From NCBI GenBank assembly GCA_965365655.1, contig CBDUCN010000046.1, forward strand, positions 1 to 22,123: 22,123 nt of DNA. The letters are read 5' to 3'. The translations under genes were made by a program, and so were the position numbers. The notes under the pieces are model-generated. The model was given only the letters and a program-made list of their open reading frames with translations, ran no database searches and was not told the origin of the DNA. The DNA comes from JBFHNV01 sp965365655 (GTDB lineage Bacteria > Pseudomonadota > Gammaproteobacteria > HK1). Of the stretch, positions 7,504 to 13,951 are shown piece by piece. The number at the start of each line of letters is the position of its first letter. Within the stretch, counting starts at the first letter, position 1.

Positions 7504-8271
7504 TCAGTGCACGGCCAGGACGCGGCAGGCGGCGTCGTCGACGACGACGTCGATCGGGCGGGGCTCGAAGTCGAAGTCGAGGTCGATCTTCCCCGAGACC
7601 GTTTGCGACGACATCGCGACGGCGGAGCTGCGCGAGCCGCTGTCCAGGATGGCGGATCCGGCCGCCGTCTCACCGCGAAGTCGGACGCGGCAGCCGATGC
7701 GCACCGCGGTCCCGCGACCCTGATCGCCATCGGATCGGACCGCGAAGCGCACCGTGACGCCGCACGCGTCGAACTCGCCTCCCCGCTCGCGGCACGCCAG
7801 CGCCACGTCGTCGATGTCCACCGAGAAGGTGACGCCACGGGTCGTCGTGAACCGTTCGCCGCCCGCGGCGGCGGCGGTGCCGCGCCGCAGGTAGTGCAGG
7901 GCCACCCATCCTCCACGCACGTGGCCCGGCTCGTCCATCCACGTGATCCGCGCCCAGTCGCCCTCGACCGCCGTGACGCTCACCTCGGCACCGCGCGGCA
8001 GCCAGTCGATCACCGCACCGCCGGGGCCGTCACGCACGTTGAGGCTCGAGCTGACGACGGTCGCGGCAACCCGCGCCTGGGCGGGCGGCACCGGGGCCGC
8101 GAGCAGCAGGGCCGAGACGAGGTACGCCGCCAGCGCGGCACGCGCGGCGCACCGGAGCCGGCGACCACCCGCGACCGGTGCCTCCCGGCTCGTCCACCGC
8201 GAGGCGCCGGCGACTCCGCGCGGCGCCACTCGCCGGCGACGCTCGATCCAGGTGGGCGGGCAACGCACCAT
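7504..8271 (-). CDS. Exported SH3b-domain protein
   Basis: A protein of about 255 residues with a basic N-terminus, a hydrophobic segment (AYLVSALLLAAPVPPAQA) fitting a signal peptide or anchor, and a bacterial SH3 domain just after it: SSSLNVRDGPGG, AEVSVTAVEGDWARITW and RGGWVALHYLRRG. SH3b domains usually bind cell-wall or other extracytoplasmic ligands. The C-terminal part (about residues 120-255), with a FTTTRGVTFSVDIDDV-like start and two cysteines, is unfamiliar. The start is uncertain: the ATG at 8271 has GGAG 7 nt upstream, an ATG at 8295 is also in frame, and a GTG at 8229 would shorten the long basic leader. It converges on the GMC gene with only 21 bp between stops, and lies inside the block bounded by the 170-bp direct repeats. 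Confidence 0.72.
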   Translation of the reverse strand: MVRCPPTWIERRRRVAPRGVAGASRWTSREAPVAGGRRLRCAARAALAAYLVSALLLAAPVPPAQARVAATVVSSSLNVRDGPGGAVIDWLPRGAEVSVTAVEGDWARITWMDEPGHVRGGWVALHYLRRGTAAAAGGERFTTTRGVTFSVDIDDVALACRERGGEFDACGVTVRFAVRSDGDQGRGTAVRIGCRVRLRGETAAGSAILDSGSRSSAVAMSSQTVSGKIDLDFDFEPRPIDVVVDDAACRVLAVH

Positions 8272-8450
8272 CTCACGCTCCGCGCTTCGTGCCATGCCGG
8301 ATCGTCAGGCTCGATGGGTGGGCGTGCAAGGGCATCGGGCGCGCGGCCTCGGTCGCCGGGACCGGGCTGACGGACAGGCCGATCGGCGCGAGGGAAGCCG
8401 AGCCGGCGGCCGCCGCGAACGGAGCGACAACAGGTTGTTGAAGTTCGACG

Positions 8451-8587
8451 TCCTGTTGACTTCCGACTCGCTTCGCGCAGGACGCGGTCTCCGGCTTGCT
8501 CCATACATCGAGCACTTGCGTGCTCGATGTATGCCGGCGCATCCCTGCACCGGGCGCAGGCTGTCGAAGATCAACAGCCTGCTGACG
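8451..8587. repeat. Palindromic intergenic repeat, copy B
   Basis: About 137 bp that aligns with copy A (1791-1930). The core is a perfect 14-bp inverted repeat, 8502-8515 (CATACATCGAGCAC) against 8520-8533, with loop TTGC. The outer arms are also inverted: CTGTTGACTTCCGAC near the left end against GTCGAAGATCAACAG near the right end, with one or two mismatches or gaps. Just left of it is a smaller inverted repeat, CAACAGG (8428-8434) and CCTGTTG (8452-8458). It is less degenerate than copy A. It ends 74 bp before the MFS start codon, so it may lie in that gene's leader. No transposase is nearby. Confidence 0.7.
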
Positions 8588-8661
8588 CCACCGTGCGGCG
8601 GTTGCCCGCACGCCCCGCGGCGGTCACGCTGTCGCGCCTCCGTTGTCACCAGGGGACCACA

Positions 8662-9909
8662 GTGATCGGCAACGACGGCGGGCGCGGCGTGTCCAACGGC
8701 GTCGTCGCCGGCATCTGCATCGCGCAGGTGCTCGGCATGGCGGGCTTCAGCGCAGTGCCGGCGCTGCTGCCGGAGCTGATCGCGCAGTGGAGCCTCAGCC
8801 ACGCCGAGGGCGGATGGCTCGCCGGCGTGCTGTTCGCCGGCTACGTCGGCAGCGTCCTGGTCGTCGTCACGCTGAGCGACCGGATCGCAGCGCGACGGCT
8901 CTATCTCGCGAGCGCGGCCGTGACCGTCCTCGCCAACGCACTGCTCGCCGGCGCCGACGGCTTCGGGGAGGCGCTGGCGCTGCGCGCCGCCGCCGGGGTC
9001 GGGCTCGCCGGAACCTACATGCCGGGCCTGAAGGCGCTCAGCGACCGTCTCGAGGGCGCGCGCCGGGCACGGGTGGTCGCCTGGTACACGGCGTCGTTCA
9101 CGGTCGGGGCCGGCCTGTCCTTCGTCGTCGCAGGGCACGCCGCGGCGCTCGGGGGCTGGCGGGTGGCCCTCGCGACCGCCGCGGCATTGAGCGCCTGCGC
9201 GCTGCCGCTCGCGCTGGCGCTGCTCCCGCGGGGCGCGCCCGCCGCCACGGCGGGCGGTCATCCCTGGCAGTTGCTGCCGGTTCTCCGCAACCGCGCCGCC
9301 GTCGCCTTCGTCCTCGCCTACGCCGCCGTCATCTGGGCGTGCGCCGGCGTGAGACAGTGGCTGGTGGTGTTCCTCGACGCCTCCACGCTGGCGGGCGCCG
9401 GATGGGGCGGCGACGTCTACGTCGTCGCGGCGCTGGCGAGCATGCTCGGCGTACCCGCGGCCCTGCTCGGAAACGAGCTCGCCATCCGCATCGGCTTCGC
9501 GCCGGCGGCCATCCGCATCTTCGCGCTCGGGGCGGTGACCAGCCCGCTCGTGGGGGCGCTGCTCGTCGCGCCCGCCCCGCTGGTCGTCGCCTGCGTGCTG
9601 CTCTACGCGTTCGTCGTCCAGGGCAACGTCTCCAGCCTCACCGCCGGCGTCGTCGCGGCGGCCGAGCCCGGGCGCATCGGCGCGACCATGGCGCTGCACT
9701 CCTTCGTGGGCTTCTCGGGCGGCGTCGTCGGGCCGACCGTGTTCGGCCTCGTGCTCGACGGCGCAGGCGGCTCGGCACACTCGACCGCGTGGATGCTCGC
9801 CTACGGCAGCTGCGGCCTGGCCTGCGCGGCCGGGGCGCTCGCCGTCGCGCCGGCGGCGCGCCGAGCGGCGCCGACCGCGGCGCCGCGCGCAGGTCCGCGG
9901 CGGCGATGA
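8662..9909 (+). CDS. Major facilitator superfamily transporter
   Basis: A 415-residue integral membrane protein with about 12 predicted hydrophobic helices in two halves separated by a polar loop near LLPRGAPAATAGGHPW. The first loop carries an MFS-like motif (GYVGSVLVVVTLSDRIAARRLYLAS; the classical form is G-x-L-a-D-r-x-G-r-r), and helix 4 has RAAAGVGLAGTYMPGLKAL, a common MFS pattern. Such proteins move small solutes using the proton or another ion gradient; the substrate is unknown. The start is the GTG at 8662, with AGGGGA at 8651-8656 spaced 5 nt. In-frame codons upstream would run through the palindromic repeat. The Ala-, Arg- and Pro-rich tail after the last helix is probably disordered. 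It is the right-hand gene of the block flanked by direct repeats. Confidence 0.9.
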   Translation: MIGNDGGRGVSNGVVAGICIAQVLGMAGFSAVPALLPELIAQWSLSHAEGGWLAGVLFAGYVGSVLVVVTLSDRIAARRLYLASAAVTVLANALLAGADGFGEALALRAAAGVGLAGTYMPGLKALSDRLEGARRARVVAWYTASFTVGAGLSFVVAGHAAALGGWRVALATAAALSACALPLALALLPRGAPAATAGGHPWQLLPVLRNRAAVAFVLAYAAVIWACAGVRQWLVVFLDASTLAGAGWGGDVYVVAALASMLGVPAALLGNELAIRIGFAPAAIRIFALGAVTSPLVGALLVAPAPLVVACVLLYAFVVQGNVSSLTAGVVAAAEPGRIGATMALHSFVGFSGGVVGPTVFGLVLDGAGGSAHSTAWMLAYGSCGLACAAGALAVAPAARRAAPTAAPRAGPRRR

Positions 9910-9981
9910 CGCGGCTGCAGACCGTGTCGTCGCCGACTCTCGCGATCCGGCTCGCCGCCGGGCCCCGCGCGTGTCGCTCGC

Positions 9982-10151
9982 ACACCGACCGCGCGGCGGT
10001 GGTGGACGACACGCTGAAGGTGCGCGGCGTCCCGGGCCTGCGCGTCGTGGACGCGTCGATCATGCCGACGCCGGTGTCCGGCAACAGCAACGCCGCCGTC
10101 ATCATGATCGGCGAGAACGGCGCCGGCCCGATCCTCGCCGACGCGGTGTGA
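9982..10151 (+). pseudogene. Decayed copy of the 3' end of the GMC oxidoreductase gene
   Basis: These 170 bp align without gaps to 7313-7482, the last 56 codons and stop of the intact GMC gene. I count 13 mismatches (about 92% identity). Ten of the 13 change amino acids, including His to Arg, Leu to Pro (twice) and Asp to Gly, which points to lost selection. The C-terminal Asn-bearing motif survives as VSGNSNAA. Similarity stops abruptly at ACACCGACC on the left; nothing upstream encodes the rest of a GMC protein, and the open frame upstream only runs antisense-like through the MFS gene in a wrong frame. It is therefore a gene-end remnant, not a gene. Confidence 0.88.
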
Positions 10152-10196
10152 CGGTGCGCGCCGCCGGCAACGCGGTGCCCCTCACTGGCGCGACCT

Positions 10197-10226
10197 GGCC
10201 GTCCCGCGCCGCGGCGCGGGACGGCC
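10197..10226. terminator. Perfect 30-bp palindrome, possible bidirectional terminator
   Basis: GGCCGTCCCGCGCCG is followed at once by its exact reverse complement, giving a 15-bp self-complementary arm with no spacer. It lies 45 bp after the GMC remnant stop and 7 bp beyond the stop of the leftward exported-protein gene. There is no T run on either side, so an intrinsic terminator is doubtful; a hairpin blocking exonucleases or a protein-binding dyad is possible. Confidence 0.45.
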
Positions 10227-10233
10227 GTTCGGC

Positions 10234-10803
10234 TCACTCGCCGTGGATCACGGTGCCGATCATCTGCACGATGCCGAAGTCGTCACCGACCACCGCCTCC
10301 AGCTGCAGGCTGCTCTCGAACTCGAGCGGCTGCGAGAACCCGACCGTCACGGCGTCGATGCCTGCGGGCGACGTGAACACGCTGACGCCGTAGGAGTTGT
10401 GCTCGGTCATCGCGAAGTTCTTCAACGCGGCGATGTTGCGTCCCACGACCACGCGCCCGTCGAGGATCAGCCGGATCGCCGTCAGGCCGCTGTCGCCGCC
10501 CTGCTTCGTCAGTCGCGCGGACACGAACTTGCCCGGCCCGGTGACGTCGACCAGGGTGTGCACGGTGTTCGGACCGGGGTTCGTGACCAGGCCTTCGCTG
10601 CGCTGTGCGGCCTTCACGCTCGCGCCGCCGGTATCCAGCGCCGCGAGCTCGTCCAGGATGAGCCCGATCTGCCCCTGGATCGCGGCGAGGTGCGCCGGCA
10701 CCCCGTTGCCGCCGGGCGCCGCGCCCGCATTCCACGCGAACGCGGCCAGGCCGATGGCCACGCCCAGCGTCGCGGCCGCGGAGACTGATGCAGTCGTCTT
10801 CAT
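10234..10803 (-). CDS. Exported protein of unknown function
   Basis: A 189-residue protein with a clear signal peptide (MKTTASVSAAATLGVAIGL, probable cleavage near NAGA|AP at residue 28). After it come a helix-like IQGQIGLILDELAALD segment and a domain rich in beta-strand patterns (VHTLVDVTGPGKFVSARLT, AIRLILDGRVVVGRNI, FESSLQLEAVVGDD). I recognise no named family; the second part looks like a small beta-sandwich. There are no cysteines in the mature part, and no lipobox. The start is decided by AGAGGAGG 7 nt before the ATG at 10803. An FNR/Anr-like box lies about 90 bp upstream with a -10-like hexamer at the right distance, suggesting oxygen-responsive expression. A perfect palindrome lies just past the stop. 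Confidence 0.82.
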   Translation of the reverse strand: MKTTASVSAAATLGVAIGLAAFAWNAGAAPGGNGVPAHLAAIQGQIGLILDELAALDTGGASVKAAQRSEGLVTNPGPNTVHTLVDVTGPGKFVSARLTKQGGDSGLTAIRLILDGRVVVGRNIAALKNFAMTEHNSYGVSVFTSPAGIDAVTVGFSQPLEFESSLQLEAVVGDDFGIVQMIGTVIHGE

Positions 10804-10891
10804 GTCGAGTCCTCCTCTTGCATGGATCGGATCGGCGGCGCCGGGGAGGCGCGCCGGACGCCGAATCCTGCCCGCGGAGAGGGGCGAGGGA

Positions 10892-10905
10892 TTGACCGGG
10901 ATCAG
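10892..10905 (-). promoter_or_regulatory. FNR/Anr-like box upstream of the exported-protein gene
   Basis: TTGACCGGGATCAG resembles TTGAT-N4-ATCAA at 8 of 10 defined positions. Reading leftward toward the gene, 22 nt lie between the box and AGGATT (or CAGGAT), the spacing of a class II FNR promoter with the site at about -41.5. This is a visual match; no regulator gene is in the window. Confidence 0.4.
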
Positions 10906-11040
10906 CGCCCGGCGCGGCGGGAATCGACTGCCGACGTCGACCCGCCCGCTTCCCGGGCGCAACGGGGGTACGGGGAGCGTTACCGCGCGCGGGTGCGGAT
11001 GCACGACGGCCTGCGCCGCCGGGCGCACGCGGCGCGAACG

Positions 11041-12648
11041 TCACCGTCGCGGATTCGCACGCGCCCCGTTCGTCGCGGCCGCATGGATGGCGCGCACCGT
11101 GTCCACGGTGTCCGCCTCCTCCGGCGACTTGTCGTCGCGGTAACGCTTCACGCGCGCGAAGCGCAGCGCGAGCCCGCCCGGGTAGTGCGGGCTCTCCTGC
11201 ACGTCGTTGAACGCGACCTCGACCACCAGCTCGGGGCGCACGCGCAGCACGTGGCCGTCACGCTCCAGCGCCAGCGCCTGCAGGCGCTCGGTCTGCCAGG
11301 CCAGCATGCGGTCGGTCATGCCCTTGAAGGTCTTCCCGAGCATCACGAAGCCGCCGCTCGCGGGGTCGCGGGCTCCCAGGTGCAGATTGCTCAGCCACCG
11401 GCTGCGCCGGCCGCTGCCCTGCTCCACCGCGAGCACGACCAGATCCAGGGTGTGCACCTGCTTGAGCTTCAGCCAGGCCGCGCCCCGCGAGCCCGCGGCG
11501 TAGGGTGCACCCAGCGATTTCACCATCACGCCCTCGTGGCCGGCCTCGAAGGCGCGCGCCACGAAGCGCGACGCGGCACCGCGATCGGCGCTCGCCAGGC
11601 GCGGCACCGGGACAACGGGCGGCGAGCCGCCGCCGGCCTCACGCCCGCGGTCCGCACCGTCGCCGGCGCCCAGCGCGTCGCGCAGCGCGCGCCATCGCTC
11701 GCCGCCCGCGGCGTCGAGCAGGCTCTGTCCGTCGAGCAGCAGGCAGTCGAAGAAGACCGTCGTCAGCGGCAACTCGCCGCGCAGCCGCTCGACGTCGAGG
11801 CGACGGCCGAAGCGGCGCATCGTGACCTGGAACGGCAGCGGCCGGCCGTCGCGGTCCAGCGCGAGGGTCTCCCCGTCGAGGATCAGCGAGCGCGCCGGCA
11901 GCGCCGCAACCGCCTCCACCAGCTCGGGCACCGCAGCGGTGACGTCGTTCAGCCGGCGCGTGAACACGCGCACCTCGCCGTGCGCCTTGTGCACCTGCAC
12001 CCGCGCACCGTCGAGCTTGTGCTCGAAGACCGGGTCGGCGATGCGCGACAGCGCGTCGTCCAGGTCCTGCGCCGCGCCCGCGAGCATCGGCTGCACCGGG
12101 CGCATCACGCAGAGGTCGAAGGCCGCCAGCGCCGCGTCGCCGCCGGCCAGCGCCGCCTGCGCGACCGCGCCGCGGTCGGCGGCGAGCATCCACGCGCGCC
12201 GCACCGGCGCCGCATCGGTCCCGGCGGCCCGCGCGACCGCCTCCAGCACCAGGCTCTCGAGCGCGCCCTGCCGAAGCTCGCCGGCGAGAAGCCGGATCAC
12301 GAATGACTGCTCCGACGCGGTGCAGCGCGCGAGCAGGGCCTCCAGGCACTGCGTCCGGCGGCGCGCCGATCCGGCGCCGGCGAGCGTCGACAGCGATTCC
12401 AGCGCCGCGTCCAGCTCGGCCAGCGTCAGCGACGGCCGGTCCGCCGCCGGCGCCGCGAGCCGCCGCAGCTGCGCGGGCCCCACGCCGACCTTCCCCTGGC
12501 GCACCTCGCCGGCCAGGAACGCGACGCCGGCCGGCACCTGCGGCGGCGAGAGGCGCGCGATGCACGCGGCCAGCAGCGACACCTTCTCGCCACGCCGGCG
12601 CGTCTGCGCGACGCGGGCGGAGGTGTCGACGAGCTCGTGCAGGTGCAT
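11041..12648 (-). CDS. lig: ATP-dependent DNA ligase (mycobacterial LigB type)
   Basis: A 535-residue ATP-dependent DNA ligase that seals nicks through a ligase-AMP intermediate. An N-terminal helical DNA-binding domain (about 1-185, with FVIRLLAGELRQGALESLVLEAV) precedes the nucleotidyltransferase domain. Motif I is KLDGAR (211-216), making Lys211 the adenylated lysine; then LILDGE (255-260, motif III), GHEGVMVK (motif IV) and AWLKLKQ (motif V). A C-terminal OB domain ends in PGGLALRFARVKRYRDDK. It follows, as I recall it, Mycobacterium tuberculosis Rv3062 closely along its full length. It has no LigD polymerase or nuclease domains, and no Ku gene is nearby. The ATG at 12648 matches the family N-terminus (MHLHELV), though its Shine-Dalgarno is weak. 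Transfer is plausible, but base composition matches its neighbours. Confidence 0.95.
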   Translation of the reverse strand: MHLHELVDTSARVAQTRRRGEKVSLLAACIARLSPPQVPAGVAFLAGEVRQGKVGVGPAQLRRLAAPAADRPSLTLAELDAALESLSTLAGAGSARRRTQCLEALLARCTASEQSFVIRLLAGELRQGALESLVLEAVARAAGTDAAPVRRAWMLAADRGAVAQAALAGGDAALAAFDLCVMRPVQPMLAGAAQDLDDALSRIADPVFEHKLDGARVQVHKAHGEVRVFTRRLNDVTAAVPELVEAVAALPARSLILDGETLALDRDGRPLPFQVTMRRFGRRLDVERLRGELPLTTVFFDCLLLDGQSLLDAAGGERWRALRDALGAGDGADRGREAGGGSPPVVPVPRLASADRGAASRFVARAFEAGHEGVMVKSLGAPYAAGSRGAAWLKLKQVHTLDLVVLAVEQGSGRRSRWLSNLHLGARDPASGGFVMLGKTFKGMTDRMLAWQTERLQALALERDGHVLRVRPELVVEVAFNDVQESPHYPGGLALRFARVKRYRDDKSPEEADTVDTVRAIHAAATNGARANPRR

Positions 12649-13051
12649 GGAGGCGCCCCGGGCGCGGTACGACTCGACCGCAGGCCGGGTTCTACCATCG
12701 CCGCGCGAGCCTTGCCGACGGCGTGTCCGCACCGAGCTCGTGAAGCTTTCGCGCGCCGTCGCGAGGCGCCGACCGGACGACGCGAGCGACGCGCGTGGGA
12801 GCGCGAGATCGTGCGCGCAGCCCCGCGAAGCGAGCGATTCCCCGGGGCCCGGCAACGCCGGCAGCCCGGCACAGGCGGTGTCGCGGCAGGCGGGGTGAGC
12901 CATTCACGAGCTCAGCGCGTGACCTCCACGCCACGGTCGTCTCGCTCGCCGGCACGGGCAAGGTCCGGCCCGATCCGCCGCGGTACACTCCGGCCCGGCG
13001 TGCGGGCGCATCCATCACGCGCGCCGCGACCGTCACCGGAGCCCTACCGTG
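12649..13051. other. Divergent intergenic region between ligase and SDR genes
   Basis: About 400 bp separate the two divergent start codons. I see no coding similarity, repeat or RNA gene. A TACACT hexamer at 12984-12989 could be a -10 for the rightward SDR gene, but no fitting -35 is visible. Open frames across it are leader extensions of the ligase frame or antisense frames, without recognisable protein sequence. Confidence 0.5.
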
Positions 13052-13831
13052 ATGCAGGACCTCACCGATCGCGTCGTGCTCGTCACCGGCGCCGGCAGCG
13101 GCATCGGCCGCGCCGCCGCGCTGGCCTTCGCCGATGCCGGCGCCTCGCTGCTGCTCGCCGGGCGCCGGACGGCGCCGCTCACCGAGAGCGCCGCACTGGC
13201 GCGCGAGCGCGGCGCCGCATCGGTGGACGTGCGCAGCGTGGACCTCGAGGACGGCGACGCCGCCGCGGCGCTCGGCGCGTGGGCGCTCGATCGCGCCGGC
13301 CACGTCGACGTGCTGGTGAACAACGCCGGCCACAGCACGCGGGTGCGCAGCCTGCGCTACGTTGACCCGCAGGAGTTCGCGTCGGTGTTCCGCGTCAACG
13401 TGGAGGGCGTGTACCGGCTCACGCAGTCGCTGCTGGAATCGATGATCGCACGCGGCGCCGGCACGGTGATCACGGTCGCCTCGCGCGCGGCGCTGAATCC
13501 CAACCTGCTGGGCGGCGTCCCGTACGGCGCCGCGAAGGCCGCCGAGGTCGCGCTGATGAAGGGCATGGTGAACGAGCTGCGCGGTCACGGCATCCGCGCG
13601 TGCACGATCATCCCGGGCGAGGTGAACACGGCGGTGCTGGACGCCCGGCCGTCGCCGCCGGACGACGCCGCGCGCGCGGCGATGATGCAGCCCGAGGACG
13701 TGGCCGAGGCGATCCTGCTCTGTGCGCGCATGCCGGCGCGCGCCCTCGTCGAGCAGATCGTGATGCTGCCCACACAGCCGCGCGACCAGAGCGCGGAGCT
13801 CGCGGTCGCGGCCGGCAAGCGCGTGCCCTGA
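13052..13831 (+). CDS. Short-chain dehydrogenase/reductase (SDR)
   Basis: A 259-residue classical SDR using NAD(P)H. Cofactor motif: LVTGAGSGIG; structural motif: VLVNNAGHS; catalytic Ser in VASRAALNP, with YxxxK as YGAAK. An Arg-bearing loop AGRRTAP after beta-2 suggests an NADP preference. The segment GIRACTIIPGEVNTAVLDARP is the usual post-catalytic loop. The C-terminus (EQIVMLPTQPRDQS) resembles SDRs annotated as 3-oxoacyl-ACP reductase-like or of unknown substrate. The start is ATG 13052; a GTG directly in front (13049) would add one residue. CCGGAG lies about 10 nt upstream. It runs in the same direction as the molybdoenzyme gene, 120 bp upstream of it, so an operon is possible but there may be a separate promoter in the gap. 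Confidence 0.93.
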   Translation: MQDLTDRVVLVTGAGSGIGRAAALAFADAGASLLLAGRRTAPLTESAALARERGAASVDVRSVDLEDGDAAAALGAWALDRAGHVDVLVNNAGHSTRVRSLRYVDPQEFASVFRVNVEGVYRLTQSLLESMIARGAGTVITVASRAALNPNLLGGVPYGAAKAAEVALMKGMVNELRGHGIRACTIIPGEVNTAVLDARPSPPDDAARAAMMQPEDVAEAILLCARMPARALVEQIVMLPTQPRDQSAELAVAAGKRVP

Positions 13832-13951
13832 CGCGCCGGCCCGGGAAAGACGTGCCGCGGCGGCGGCCGCAGGTGCACCGCCCGGCGCGGCGCGGTTATC
13901 GTTGACCTGCCGCGACCCCCACGGCCCCCCGGGGCCAGCCCAGGAACACCG

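Noticed and set aside
9638..10237. Leftward open frame across the end of the MFS gene and the GMC remnant
   Set aside because: Its sequence is the antisense of the GMC tail and the MFS gene; the same antisense peptide pattern appears opposite the intact GMC gene end.
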